Assembly (NCBI GenBank): GCA_019054805.1 | Contig: JAHQIY010000006.1 | Span: 4,464,001-4,528,000 of the forward strand | Direction of reading: 5' to 3' | From: Brachionus manjavacas | Lineage: Eukaryota > Rotifera > Eurotatoria > Ploima > Brachionidae | DNA: 64,000 nt | Shown here: piece by piece, positions 1-13,354 of the stretch | Layout of the letters: each line of letters opens with the position of its first letter | How positions within the stretch are numbered: the first letter of the stretch is position 1 | Program-made: the position numbers and the translations under genes | The notes under the pieces: model-generated | Seen by the model: the letters and a program-made list of their open reading frames with translations, nothing else | Database searches by the model: none | Told to the model about the DNA's origin: nothing

Positions 1-359
1 GAGGCGGTGATTTTGGATTTTTGGAGAGCGGCCGTGGCGGCTTTTAGCGCCAATTGAAGATTGTTGTAGTGGTCTAAAGAATAGTCTTGTTTGCATGGAA
101 TTTCGCTGATGTTTTTCATTGACAGCGAATTTTGGTAGCTATTTGACTTGGATGATTGACTCTGCTTGAAATTCGGCTTGCTTGGCTTGGTACGGTTGGC
201 GCTCTTCGAATTTATTTGTTTCGGATAGCCACATGAATTAAGGATACGAATCGAGCCGCCGATCAACGAGTCCAGATTGGCGTTCGATGCATCTGCCGCA
301 CTCGAGCCGTCATTTGATCTGCCTGACATGGAAGAATACTGATTTTGGTCCAATATCAT
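1..359 (-). CDS. N-terminal coding exon of an unrecognised protein, cut by the left edge
   Basis: Reading the minus strand from an ATG at 359, the frame stays open for 119 codons to the window edge. The protein is rich in Ser, Asn and Gln and opens MILDQNQYSSMSGRSNDGSS; a second in-frame Met lies at codon 11. Later it carries a Lys/Ser-rich stretch (SKSANRTKPSKPNFKQSQSS) and then a more ordered, Ala-rich end (NNLQLALKAATAALQKSK). GC content jumps clearly above the surrounding spacer exactly over this frame, which is the main evidence that it is coding. No domain is recognisable in this part, so the family is unknown; a disordered N-terminus of a regulatory or nuclear protein is possible but only a guess. 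The spacer just upstream is extremely A/T-rich and contains a LINE relic from about 430. Confidence 0.6.
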   Translation of the reverse strand, partial: MILDQNQYSSMSGRSNDGSSAADASNANLDSLIGGSIRILNSCGYPKQINSKSANRTKPSKPNFKQSQSSKSNSYQNSLSMKNISEIPCKQDYSLDHYNNLQLALKAATAALQKSKITA

Positions 360-429
360 TTTACAAAAAAAATATATTATCTAAATTTTTCTATCAAAAT
401 TAGTCACTAATTAAAGTTAAAATTTTAAT

Positions 430-900
430 TGTATAATTTATTAATAAATAAAATAAAATTAAAAAAAGAGAATAGATAAATTAGATAAATTTAAATGAGT
501 AATGACAGGTGCTAGATGTTTAAGTAAAAAAAAATAGTAAGGTAGCAATCACTCACTGGTATTAGATGTATCTTGATTCGAAGCCCGCTTTTTATTCCCC
601 TACCAGTCTGATAATCAATGGAACAGAATGACTGAGTCCTACCCTAACGTGTCTCTCATTTAACTCAAAAAGTCGATGTAAAATGTCGGGGGTGTAGTAT
701 CAAATTGTAGTTTTGGAATAGATCGAATCCCTTAATTTTGAATTACCTGTTTTCTTCTAATATTTGTTTCCGAGAATGAGTTAAAACAAGGCAAAGTTTA
801 ATCCAAAAAGATCCAACTATAGATTTATAAATTTTTCTTTAAGTTTTATAATTTAGACCCCGTTTTTAATTGAATTTTTAAGTTCCTTAATTTTAAAATT
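430..900 (-). mobile_element. Decayed LINE 3' end (same family as 51,188-53,275)
   Basis: On the minus strand this stretch matches the end of the reverse-transcriptase ORF and start of the 3' UTR of the larger LINE copy at 51,420-51,850. Shared landmarks include a tract around 'atagtaaggtagcaat', 'tcttgattcgaa', 'accagtct', 'caatggaa.agaatgact' and 'aactcaaaaag', in the same order. The copy is short, carries many substitutions and small indels and has no usable frame. It ends about 100 bp upstream of the start codon of the gene at the left edge. 5'-truncated LINE insertion is the simplest explanation. Confidence 0.7.
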
Positions 901-1012
901 CAATTAAGAATCAAGGCTTTTTGTCTCTGGATCTTATTTTCGTGGATTCTTAGGACTAGATCGGCATTTTACTTATTATATTTAGTTAAATAAAAAATTT
1001 AATTTTTTTGTT

Positions 1013-1140
1013 AATCTGTGATGAGCTAAAGCTCCTTCAGATAAAAAAATAAAATAAACTTTAATATAAAGGAAAATATAAAAAAAATTTAAAAGAATAA
1101 AATATGAAAAAAATTACAATAAAAGAGTGACAAGTTAAAA
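1013..1140 (-). mobile_element. LINE 3'-UTR fragment with terminal stem-loop
   Basis: Minus strand carries the motif CTGAAGGAGCTTTAGCTC near 1,024-1,041, followed at its 3' side by an A/T tail; GAGCT-aa-AGCTC can fold into a short hairpin. The same motif lies in the 3' UTR of the LINE at about 51,234-51,252 and in the copy at 38,058-38,164. No coding part is present, so this is a heavily 5'-truncated insertion, separate from the neighbouring relic at 430-900 because the order of parts is wrong for one element. Confidence 0.55.
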
Positions 1141-1794
1141 CTTTGTTTTCTCAGTTTTATAGCTAAATTTTAGCTGATTAGACTATGTGTTAAAAAAAAA
1201 TTTTAAAACATAAAAAATGTTTTTTTCAAATATCGAATTGTGGACACTGGCTATCGAAAGCTTTAAATGAGTTTTTTTATTTTTTTTCAACACCTCATCT
1301 CTTAAAAGATAACATTTAGTAATATCCGAACAATCAATCATATTTGAATAATCGATTTTCCCAACAAACACTGGCTTATCTATATTCAATTCTTGTAAGA
1401 GATCCGTTCTAGTTGATATGGCTAGATTTAGTTACAAAAATTTAGATATATAAAAACTAATCTTTTATGGCAAGATTAGACATCTATTTTATCGATTGCT
1501 ACGAAATAATTCTTGTAATTCTATATCATAAAATTATTATTCCAACACGAATATTCTATTCTCTAGTTATCAGACCAAATAATCTTAAACACACTTAAGA
1601 GCAATTTTGTTATTTAGGAAAAATGATGACCCGCGGCCACCTGCTTTTTTAATTACGCTCAATTAATTATTGAAATTCATTAAGAATTTATTTCATGTCT
1701 GATCCACTCAAACTATTGTCCCAAAATAAACGAGACCTTTAACTTTAGATAAAAAGTTCAATAATAATTTGACTTCATGACTGCAAAATAGTTC

Positions 1795-4360
1795 ATTCAA
1801 AATGAAGCTACAATTGTAATCGCTACAAAATGTAGCTACGCGGAAAAATTATGAACAAGATAAAACTTTTTATTGAAAATTTCAAAACATTCAAAACAAG
1901 ACCCTTTAAATTGTAGCTGCCTTAAAATCATCATTTTTTTTTCAATCAAAGCATCAATTCGTAATTTACACAAAACTTTGAAACTCAATACAATTGATGA
2001 GAGAGCTAAAAGTCTTTACGAAAAATTTTCAACAAGCAAGCCGTAGCAAGAACTCATTATAGAAGAAATTAAATTGGAGTTAAAATAAAGATTGGAAATT
2101 TATTCTTTAATCAATATCACCAACACCATCCAGTCCTAGACTAGATTTTGTTTTTAAAAAGATCTTCTATTTTTATTCCATTTTCTAATTAAAAAAATGC
2201 ATTAACTTGCAAACATGAGGGTTCAAACAAAGACTGTTGCCATTCGGACAGCTTTTAAGTTTTGGAAAATTTTCGAACCGGTTCTTGATCCGCTCTTAGA
2301 CTCATTTACGACTTAACCGAGAAACAAAAACAAAAAAAAACAAATATTTAATAAAAATTAAAAAAAAGAATAAGGCCATTTCAGTTTGTTTCTTACAAAT
2401 AATTCTAGGGCTTCAGTGAATCTAAAAATAATAAATATAACCTTAAAAAAAATAAAAGTTGTAAATTTGTGCTGAACTTTACACATCGATCATAGGGGAA
2501 AACAAATTCGATTTTTATTTTCAATTTCAATTGTATCAATTTTATTTTGTTTAATTAATATTTAAAAAACCATTAACTAGAAGAGCAAAATGAATAGAAT
2601 AAAAATAAAATATTTACATTTACTAACTCCCTGATCGATACTTAAATGTATCGAATATCGACCCGATACGAACAAATCTTTTTTTCAATTCTAATTGCTA
2701 ATTCAATTGTAAATGATTAAAATTATTTTTTGAAACAAAAAAAGCGCCTTTAGCTTCAAACCGACTTCGGTTCATAAATCAGACCAAATGGCCACTTGTC
2801 AAATTTAATTATTTGTTTTTTTATTTTCTAATACAAATATCATGCACATATGAATGTGTGGTTTGAATGTTCAATTCGATTTTCTCTGAGCTCTGATGAA
2901 AGTCAATACTGGATACAAGTACCTCGAAAACAAAATTTTTCTTTTTTAGTTATTTGAATAAGAAAAATTGCTTTAGTCAAAAAACTATTCTTGAAACAAT
3001 TTCAAAGTACTCTCAATTCCTTCCAATTTAGAAAGCTATTATCTTTTTATTATCAATTTAAATGAGTAAAAATATATGGGACAATAAAAAATATTCAAGT
3101 CTAATTCAACTTAAAAATTAGCATCAAAATAAAAAAAAAACTCAATTCATGAATAATTATAAATTTTGACTTCAAGTCTTAAAAAATATTTTCAAATTCA
3201 ACAAGTTTTATATATTCATAGGTTATTAGTTACCTGATTAAGATCACTGTCCTCATTGCTTTCATTAATAAGGTATATTTTGCTCAAATTAAACATATGC
3301 CATGGTTTTCTCTTTTTCTTTATAGCTAGTGCACTTGATTTAGCTGTCAATCAACAAGGGCGATACAAAAGTTTATTAGTACCTCTCCATTTTGGTATTA
3401 TCTTTTTCGTTTTATTGTGCATAAGTATCCAAATAGCTGAAATTTTAGATAAAATTTTATTAAAGATAAACTCACATTCTTATCATAATGCGCGAAAAAA
3501 AATTCGATCAGGTCGTATTTGTTCAGCTTTCAAATAAAGACCTATCTAAAAAGCTGTGATTTTATGACAAAAAAATTTTATTTATAGAGAGACAATTATA
3601 GATAAGCGATTCTATAAGGTGTACACAGCGGGATAGGCGCTAAAGAGAAGTCGATTTAACCAAAATAGAAAATGAAAATTTTTGGCAACAAAAAAATAAA
3701 AAAATAGAGCTTTTTTTTAGACTAAGAACTAGGCTCAATTGTTCCATTGTTTTAAAATGAGAACTGGGACGAAACGCCTAAAAAATTAGAATTTAATTAG
3801 AATTTTTATTAAAACTTTAAATTAATCAAGTGCCTGTCGAACACTTTTTTGATACAACTCCAATAAAATCAATCTGATATCCATTATTGGGACCAATCTT
3901 TTAAAATAACTAATGCCGTACAATTTATTTGTAGTTTATTTGCACTTAGTTCAATTTACTAATTTAAGCTTGATTTAAGACTGAAAAGCTATTTATTAAA
4001 GATTTAACTCAAAAATAGTGATAAATTTTCATTGGGTTCTTGAAGATCAACAAAAAGCGCGATGGCTTTTTTCCAATACTCTTGACATTGCTAAAAGCTT
4101 TTCAAGATTTTTAACATAGCAGGAAATGATAAGCCACTTAAAAACATTAATTCTTCTAAAAGAAGATACTTAACTTTTTTAATAAAGTGTGTTAAATCAA
4201 GCAAGAAATACTGCTTCGAAATGACACATTTGATCTTTAAATCAATAATAAATGGAATTAATTGTCGCTGCATTCTCGGCTGAATCATTGAGTAACAATA
4301 AATACATTTTTGTAGCTACAATGTAGCCACTACATTTGTAGCGTAGCGGGCTATTGAGTT
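1795..4360. repeat. Two similar 36-bp GCTACA-rich repeats about 2.5 kb apart
   Basis: Near 1,806 the plus strand reads GCTACAATTGTAATCGCTAC... and near 4,317 GCTACAATGTAGCCACTAC..., both continuing through a TGTAGC core to a 'cgg/cggg' end, so the two are direct repeats of about 36 bp with several differences. Such TGTAGC/GCTACA-rich subterminal blocks occur near the ends of some hAT DNA transposons. No transposase was recognised between them; a 65-codon minus-strand frame at 4,091-4,288 is unassigned. Confidence 0.3.
3326..3535 (+). pseudogene. Possible aquaporin-like exon relic
   Basis: A pyrimidine-rich acceptor-like tract (tctttttctttatag) precedes a 69-codon frame beginning SALDLAVNQQGRYKSLLVPL, then a hydrophobic helix (HFGIIFFVLLCISI), and ending YHNARKKIRSGRICSAF before a stop. 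The order, short polar loop, 'LxPLxxG' helix, then '-NAR---RI-SAF', resembles the fifth helix and the NPARDFGPRIF-type loop of aquaglyceroporins. The NPA box itself is not preserved and the segment between helix and box is too long, so if the homology is real this is a dead fragment. No neighbouring exons were found. It may instead be a chance open frame. Confidence 0.25.
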
Positions 4361-4990
4361 TTAATTACTTTTTGCTTCAATAGGCTAAGTATTCGATACT
4401 TTAGATCTCTCAACGTGACAAATCTAAAAACAATGTAGAGTTGACAGCAGTCTTGGTTTGAAATGAAGCCTAAACTTTAATATCCCAAGCCCGGTAAAAG
4501 ACAAAATTGAGTAGATGAAAAAAAAACTTAAATTATGTAGAATGGATATTGAGTAAACTTCCTTTAATAAACCTTCATAAAAAGAAATTATTCTACATTT
4601 AAAAAGATAAATAAATAAGATTTTGAAAATTTCCTGTATAAAAAAATTTCACTTGGTCCAAGATACTGACTTTAAATATCAAATAACAAAAAGTAATTAC
4701 AGTACTATTGTCAATTTTTTAGTCACCAATTTTTTTCTCTCTAATAATATGAGTTTTGGCCGCACTTGTTTTTCTAGTTTTACGAAATTAAAGTCTAGTA
4801 TTTATGATAGAATTTTTTTGTATGTACAAAATTCAAAGCGAAAAACAAGCTTTGTTTAATTATTTTCACAAAAATCGGATTAAAAATTTAAAAGTTTTAA
4901 TTAAAAATTTTTGCAAATTAGAAAAAAGAGATAACCCAAATAAAAAACATATTCCCAACTAAACAAAAATTATTTCTATTTAATTGGGAA

Positions 4991-5006
4991 GGAGAGAGAG
5001 AGAGAG
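4991..5006. repeat. (GA)n microsatellite
   Basis: A short run of seven to eight GA units, flanked by A/T-rich DNA. Nothing else is associated with it. Confidence 0.7.
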
Positions 5007-8000
5007 TCGACGAATTATTAATGTAAAATAGAATTTTAACAAGCCAGCATCAATACCTTTAGCCATTCGACTAGAAATACAAGGTCTTAGGCTTAATTAA
5101 AAACTAAGTCCGTTTTCTGAGCAAAATTACATAAAGTTTAATTTAAATTTCTTTAGTCAAATCATACAAACAAACTTTGGATTTCTAGTCATATATTTTA
5201 GTCTAGAGTATTTTGGGAATTAAACAAAATAAAATATTTTCTAATGAGAAAAGAACAAATCGGTTTACAAAATAATTAGCATATGAACCTTTAGTGAAAG
5301 AGCGCCATTATATGTACCCAAAGAAGTGTCATACTTTTTGCTTTGTAAATAAATTATATAATATTTAAATCCTAACAAAAAAAAAAATATTTCTCGTGGT
5401 TCTTTTTCGATTTAATTCAATTTATCATGACAAGCTAAGTGTGAGAGTTGTTCTATTGTTAGATTTTGTCAAATAGAATTTCTTTCACAATTTTCGAGAT
5501 TCCAAATATTGTACCTCAAGCACATATTAATCAAAAATGCGAGCTTAAACTTAACTAATTTAAGGTTTATTACAATTTTTTTTAATTCAATGTATTTCAC
5601 ATAAATCTTATAATTATATTTACTTAATTGACTCGCCTGAGAATTATTTTCATTTAAACACTCACTAAAATAAAGAACTGTTTACAAATTTGTGATCATT
5701 ACCTTAGGCTGAAAATAAATTTTACTTTAACTTTAAAATAAATAATCAGAAAATATCCATTTTTTTCAAATTTCAATTAAATCTAAGCTTTTAAAATGAT
5801 TTATTGATATTTAGGGTATGAAAATCCATGCATTACCTAACAATCACAAACTATCTTTTGAAACTATGCAAACGCTTTGGATCTAAAATACTTTTGTTTG
5901 GCCAAATCAGTTAAGAACCTAATGAGAAAAATTTCTACCATTTTTTGGTAGTAAACGCTTGGCTTGTTCGAGATACTAAACTATAGAATCTGCTCTAAAT
6001 CTTTTCTAATTTTTAGTGAGCGATATTCAAATTTGTTTTGAGTTGACTAATTTATAAATTTGTTATAATAAAAAAATTTCAGCCAAATTCGATTTCTAAA
6101 AATTCAACCACTCGATGCAATTGATACACCATAAAAAGATATTTAAATGAAAATATCCTAATTTTTTACTAAAAATGGCTGTTAACATTTTAAAATTTTT
6201 TCTCCATTTTAATAAAATACCTTAATTTTAGCCATTGTTCAAAGTGATCAAAATGAACATTAATTTTTAAGTAATTTACAAATTAAAATGTATTCTTGTT
6301 AGAGCTGATTGAGTTTCAAAATCTGCCAAATCATTAAACTAATAAAAAAGCAAATTCGAAAAAAAATTCAAATCCAAAATCATGACTTTTCAAATCTAGA
6401 ATTTTGGAAAGAAATGGTTTATCATCTCTCAAATGGCAACGCAAGATACTGATCATTAATTAAACTTAAAGTTAATAAACAAAGATGCCATGAATAATAA
6501 ATTGATTACATGCTGATTTGGAATAGAATTACCATCATCTATTGTGATAGTTTTAAATTACAGATTACATTTTTATTAATTAAATCTTTGATTAATACTA
6601 CAAGAGAATAAAGCAAAATATGGCTTATTTCTTCAATTATCGATCGGAAACATTCAGTATCTAAAATAAACTGAAGCTAGAAAAATTGTTCAATTTAAAG
6701 ATAAAGCATAGATAAACACGATATTGCTGACATTAAATGTAATAAATATCAGATAATTATCTAAAATAGCTTTCTTTTTTATTTTATACAAAAGTAAAGT
6801 TTAAAAATTTTATTTACTGATCGAAAAAATGAGCTTAAAATCAAAATTAAAAAGAAAAAATATTAGACAAAGTTTGTTTAAATGAAATCGTTTACACGTT
6901 CCAATAAACAAAAATAAATGTTTGTGAACTTGCTCCAATTGTTTTTGTGCCAGTTCCATGCCTGGTTAAAATTAGAGCATGACTTGGGACTCGGCAGCAA
7001 GCTGAGTCAAACTTATAGTTATTAAATAATCGGAAAATTTTTGTTTTAAATAGCAAAATTTAACCAAATAATTGAAAAAAAGCTTGCATGCTCTGGTCCC
7101 ATTAATTGACTATTTTAAAATTAAAATAAAAACAGAATTATTTGCAATCTATCTAAATCAAATGAGCGTGAAATCGCGCTCTGAAATAGTCCGGTGTAGG
7201 TTGACACATCGATTGAACAAATTTTAATTTATTTTGCTTACTTAAGTCTTAAATTTAATTAAAATTTGTAGTCTAATTGAAAAATTTCAAAGAATTTGAT
7301 TTAAATTGGCATTTCCAAAGATTAATGCTTTTAAATGAAAGACGGAAAGAAAAATTGTTCTTATTTACTTTTTGACTCATTCAAGTAAGCGGCATTCCCG
7401 AACAAATGCGAATGCGCGCCGAATAAAATTACTAAATAAACAAAATCTTATCCCCTTTTAATACTTTGGATAAATATTTTTTAAGATATAATCTTTCAAT
7501 GAAAAATATTTTCACCTCTAATGACAGGTTGAAATTATTTTATCGATTAAGAAAATCAGATGCTGGCTCGCGTTTGATATAAATTCATTTTAAATAATCA
7601 ATGTAAATAACTAAATTTTTTTTGAGTGATTTTTTCTTTAAAAAAAACTGAAGTCGATCTATCAATTTGCAAAAAAAAATATTTTTGTATTTTCTATTGA
7701 TCATGGCGGATCACAGGCAAAAGCAATCATCTTAAGACTTAATTAGATTCTCGATAAAATGAAGCTTGATTTTTTTACCGAGCTTTTGGAAAGTGAAACC
7801 ATTTTTTAGAATCAAACTCGAAAAAAAATAATTAGTTTTTGAGATTAGCTATAGATTATAATTTTTATTACATTTGAGTAAATCTACTCATTTGGGTCAG
7901 ATGTTGCTGCAATCTACAAAACTTGATCATAAATTCATTATTCTACTCATAACACATCTCTATTCACATCCAAATCACAAAAATGATTTAAATTATTCTA

Positions 8001-11000
8001 TTTATTTTATTAATAAATTTATTAAATTCACATTCAAAAAAAAGATTTGAAAAATTGTGTCTTTAAATGTCTTTGAGAGGAAAATGCATGAAAAGGTTAA
8101 GTAAAAAAGTAGTTGTATATTTTTTGCATTAGAAGAGATGAACTAGCAAAGAAGAGTGTATATTTTTTTAAATATAATACAAAATAATAAACTTAGTTTT
8201 GAGAAAAATTTATAAACAATTTATAGATATTCTGAAACGCAAATTAAAATATGCTTAAATATTTAAACTAACTTTGATATTTTTATTTACTTCCTGACAC
8301 AAAAATCTGCAATTCTAATTACAATCTCATGACCATTGATTAGTTTTCACATATGATACTACCAGATTAGTAACAAAGTATTTAAGCGAAGCGGTTTAAG
8401 AGAGTCACGCTAAAACACTAGATCAAAACAACCCATTTTATGTTCAAAAATTACAAGATAAAAAAATAAAATTTTAAATAAGTTAATTAAATGAGATTTT
8501 CGGCTTAATTTCTTACGTAACGAAAATTTAATTACGTAAGATATTTTCTTTTTGCTTAAATGTTTATTTTGGTAGCTTTTCCTGTTCTTTGTTGAATTTT
8601 ACCCGAAAATCTCCCACAGGGTTCTAATTAAAAAGGTCTCGAGTAAAGTATTTATTTCCTCTAATTATATAACAAAATAATTAATTATATTTTGATAGAG
8701 AAATTATAGCTTTTATTTGGCTTTATTGTAAATAAAAAATTTTAAAATGACCTTATTTTCTAAACGCACTTGAGCACAATCCGAATCCGTAAATAATATT
8801 TAAAAAAAAACGATTATTTAATTGCTCTTATCTTAAATGGATTCTGGTAAAAAAAAATCGATGAACCAAAAATTTTCTCTAAAATTCCAAAAATACTTTT
8901 GATATTATTTATTCAAGACAAATGTGACATAATCAAGTCGAGAATGAAGCCTTTTCGGATTAAAATATTTGAGTCGAAAATTCCAATTGATATTTAATCC
9001 GACTAAGCAAAGAAAAAATTCAAAAGTGTCAAAGTCCTTCTCTCATTATAGCAAAATAATTTCTAATTTTATACTTTGAAGATTATCACGCTTGATAAAC
9101 TGTTTTTAAACTACTTATACCAGCTGAGTCGTGGTTTATTAAAGATCTTGCCAATTTCTTTTTCACTCTAGAATTGGCGGATATTTAAAACGAGTGAAGC
9201 TAATTTACAACGAGCTTAAGGACAAATTATAAATATATATATTAATAAATAATTTTAGATATTCTCATCTCTAAAAATTATTTAAGAAAAATCAAATTTA
9301 AAATAAATTTGTATATACTCGAAATTCTCCAAAAAAGCAATGAAATTTAAAAGGGTTAATGGTTTATGGTATACTTTGATTTTTTGATCCAAATCTTTCC
9401 TATACTAAATTTTACAACTATGAGGCACTATTTAATTTTTAAAAAAAGTTTGAATTTCGAATTGAAAAATTTACTATTAAAATATTTAATTTTAGAAACA
9501 GATAAATTTAGAACCTAAAACAAATATTATTTTTGTATTAAATACTATCCTCACTGTGATAAATCTTTGAAAAAATTGAACTTGAAAGACAATCTATTTT
9601 TGTTTTAACAATTGTTTTGGGGTTCATGGATTAAGATATCAAAAAGTCATCGACATAAAATTAGCTCTTTGAGAAAAATTTAATTTTTAGTTGTCATGAT
9701 ACTTAAAAAAAAATATTGATTATTAAAGTTAAAAACTAAAACAAATAATTAACTTGTCGTAAATTATATAGCTTCAAAAATCTATTTATTTTACTTATCT
9801 TGTTTGACTACTTGAATTAAAAATAATTAAGCTTTGAAAATTTTTATGGATTTTTTTATAATCAATAATGAAATTTGACTTAATAATTCAAATTGTGACA
9901 ACGAATTGAATATATAAAAGCATACTATATTAATAAAGCACAAAACGGAATTTGAAGGCCTAAATTACTAATGTCATAAGCAAGAAATTGGGTATTTAAA
10001 CTGATTGTAAATTTTGTCATGAGTTGGGAAATTAATCAAGTTTTTTAAATAAATTACTAAAAAGCTTGAAGCAAACTTGAAAATTTATTATATTTACAGT
10101 GTTCACAGCAAATAAAAAATTCTTAATTAATATTTTACTTGACTTCCTTAATTAGTTTAATATATGGCAGATTTTTTATAAAGTTCAAATGTCATCAAAA
10201 ATACTAAATTTCATTTTCGATTATTTTTAATCTAAAAATTAAATCTAAAATCAATCAACAAATTGACTTTTTAAAAAATTTTATGACATTCTAAACTGTA
10301 ATTAAGAATGGACTTTTAATAAAATTTAGAAATTTGAATAAGATATCGTTCCGTATCATTTAGTGACTTGATCAACTAAGGATGCAAATGAATAATTAAT
10401 TTTGACCCAAAAAAATTAGTGTTCTTGCTCGAATAATTCAAACCTAGCCTAGAGACGAAATGGTTATTTAATTGCATTTTTAAAAATTTAATTAAATTTT
10501 GCTATGCTGAATTTGATTAATTGATTCTGAAAAAAAATTAGTTAAACGATTTCTATCTTACCTAAACTAGACTTAGACTGATAAATTCTATTTAAAATTG
10601 ATACTATTAATTTCATATTTATCTATAAAAATATTAATCAACTATAAAAATCTATTTTATCATCTTTTAATTTTAAAATGAACTAAATTTTCCGAAACGC
10701 AAAAGGTTTTTAAATAAATCCAAATTTGGAGCAAACACTAAAAAAATAACAAGTTAAAAAGTAAAGCTCGCAATAAGTGCAAATAAATCTCTTTGTAAAA
10801 ATTGGAATTTTTTGAAAAAATTAAAAGCGAAATTAGGTAGAAATCTGATAAGCGAGGTAAAATTTTTTTATCCTTCTAAATAATGGAACCATTTGAAAAA
10901 AAATATTAAATTTCAAATAATTAGGTTGGGTTGTTTTTTATTAAAGCCTTATAGGACATAACAATATTCATTGTCGAAATTGTTTCAATTTTAATTAGTA

Positions 11001-13354
11001 AAATCAAAAAAAAAGTCCATTATTAAAAATAATTTACAAAATTAAATTTTTTCATTTTCTAGATAACTCGGAGATTTATGCTATATGATACTTATCCATC
11101 TCGTTTATGCACAGAGCAATTTGTTTCAAAAAATTTGTGACATATTGTTCAATGTAAAATAACGTTTATTAATATTCAAATTTTTATTTCTAAATTGAAA
11201 ATTACTACTTAATTTTAGTATCTTTATTTAAAATTTTATCAGAAAAAGTTTGAACATAGTCTTTGAATCTGATTTTGTCTCAATGGAATTGGATATTATT
11301 ATCTCACCACATATAATTTATTTTTGTTTTATCTAACTATTAAACTTACTAATATTTATACTAGGCCGAATTTATACAAGCACAAATGAAGGATTTTGTT
11401 TTGTTCAACAAAACAATTATTAAAAATTGAAATTTTTGTTACTTTCTTATAATAAATAATTGACCAAATCTACAAACTACTTGCAGAGGATCAGCTTTTT
11501 AATAAACAGAATCATTGCGAGGAATGGTGTGTCACCTGAAGTAACTAAAGTTTCAATGAACAGTCAATCAATTCAAAAACAGTTTCAATGTTTTCTGGTG
11601 TAAAGAGGTCCTAATCTAGGATCACAGGATCATAGTCTTGGGTATTCAGGATATTATTCTCCTTTTTCTTATCTTCATTTTTAACCATTTATTTTTATGT
11701 TTTTAATATGTTTTATTAATGAAAAAACTATAAATGGACCTGGATTTTTGTGCATCTAGCTACCAAAGGTTCCCAAGCCTGCTTGCCCTTGCTTATTCTT
11801 ATTAATTTTAAATTATTTTTTGTCAAATAAAGAAAAACAAGAAATATGATCCCAATAAATTAAATAAATACTTTAGTCTAAATATTTGATTACTAAATAA
11901 TGAATTAACTACAATTTTAAACAGTTTTTCTCACAGGGAAAAAGAATCTTCCGAGTGCCTCGGCTGTACGAGGAAAAATTGATTAATATTGAAAATAAAA
12001 CCAAAGGAAAAAAACTACGATAGAAGTTCATGTAATTTTTTTCCTAAGTCCTTATAATTTGAATTTTCTTAATTATTTCTAATTTAAATAGCTCTGTACC
12101 GAATCTTTTTGAGGCATTTTTTCGTTCATTTATTTTTAAAGAGCTAAATGCTAACGGACCTTAGTATTGGTAACGTCTACTTTCATAATAGAAATTGAAA
12201 CCATTTATTTTAATAGCCAAAAGTTAGATTATAAACAATTAATTAAAATTATATAACGAGCCCTTAGTAATATTCAACAAATCACTATTAATTATACAAA
12301 TTTAATCAAGGATTAAAATAGTTCACTAATTGTTTTCAACAACTTCTCTTAGTGGGTTAAGAAATTCAAAATTTAGTATAACTGTTAAACGATAATTACA
12401 AAATTTCAAATAATTAAAAATAAAAATAAATTTTTAGCTGTACTAAACTAAAAATTGAGAAAGTTCTGCTAATATATTTTATTATTTTGACAAATGCTAA
12501 GGCCAACATCAAATAACCATCCTGGTTCACTGTAAAATTAAGTGTGTAGTTCAAAAAGGAGATTACAAATGAAAAATTACAAAAGAAAAAATAAATCGAA
12601 TTTCGATAAAATAAAAATTTAATTTAATTTCTATTTGTGATTAATGTCTGCTTTTAAAAATCAAATTTAATAAAGTGTATTTTTTTGTCAAGTTACCCTT
12701 CTTTTTCCTTAAAACTGAAGATTTTTAATAGATCAGCTACTGTTCTTTCAGTTTGGTTTAATCTACGTTTTAAAGATGGATTATTTAGTTACACAGAGTT
12801 TTTTTAGGTTGATTTCGTGATTTTTTATCATAGGTATTGTTCTGCTAATTCACTCATCAAGTCTTTGAGTTCCAATAGTTTCGTTAATTCATTAAAAGTA
12901 ATAGTTAATTTTTTTTCATTATAATGACTAGTTAGTCATTGTTTAGGCGACTCAATTCTGAGGGCGATTAATTTTTCGGAAACGAGTTGGAAGACTATGA
13001 ATCATCTTGACAAACCACTTTATACTCTCTTATCTTTCAAAATATCTCTCAGTGTTAGAAACAGGTTTTAAATTCCATATAATAAAACTGGTTTTATGAA
13101 ATAAAAGAAAAAATTTATAATTTTATTTAAGCTGTCACTCTTTTATTTCAATTTATCTCTTTTAATTTTCTTCTATATTTTTTTTGATTTTTAGTTCGTC
13201 ACAGATAAACAAATAAATAAATAAAAATTGTATTATTTTAGAAAAAATTTATTAAATTTTCTTTTAAATTTTTTTAAAAATTGTTCGAAATAGAAAACAA
13301 AAATTTGAATGAAATAAAAAACATGATTTTTTGAATAGTAATTTATACAAAAAT

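Larger units (their letters stand above)
360..13354. other. About 13 kb gene-poor A/T-rich spacer
   Basis: Both strands were read. Open frames are short, low-complexity and without recognisable domains, except the relics listed separately (LINE pieces at 430-900 and 1,013-1,140, a possible aquaporin-like relic at 3,326-3,535, similar 36-bp repeats near 1,806 and 4,317, and a short GA run near 4,991). No convincing intact gene, tRNA or rRNA was seen. It could hold regulatory DNA or non-coding 5' exons of the gene at the left edge, but the sequence does not show that directly. Confidence 0.5.

Noticed and set aside
1183-1389. 68-codon minus-strand frame
   Set aside because: Low-complexity A/T-driven frame without splice signals, domains or compositional contrast.
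4623-4859. 78-codon plus-strand frame
   Set aside because: No homology, no base-composition rise, no splice context; probably chance.
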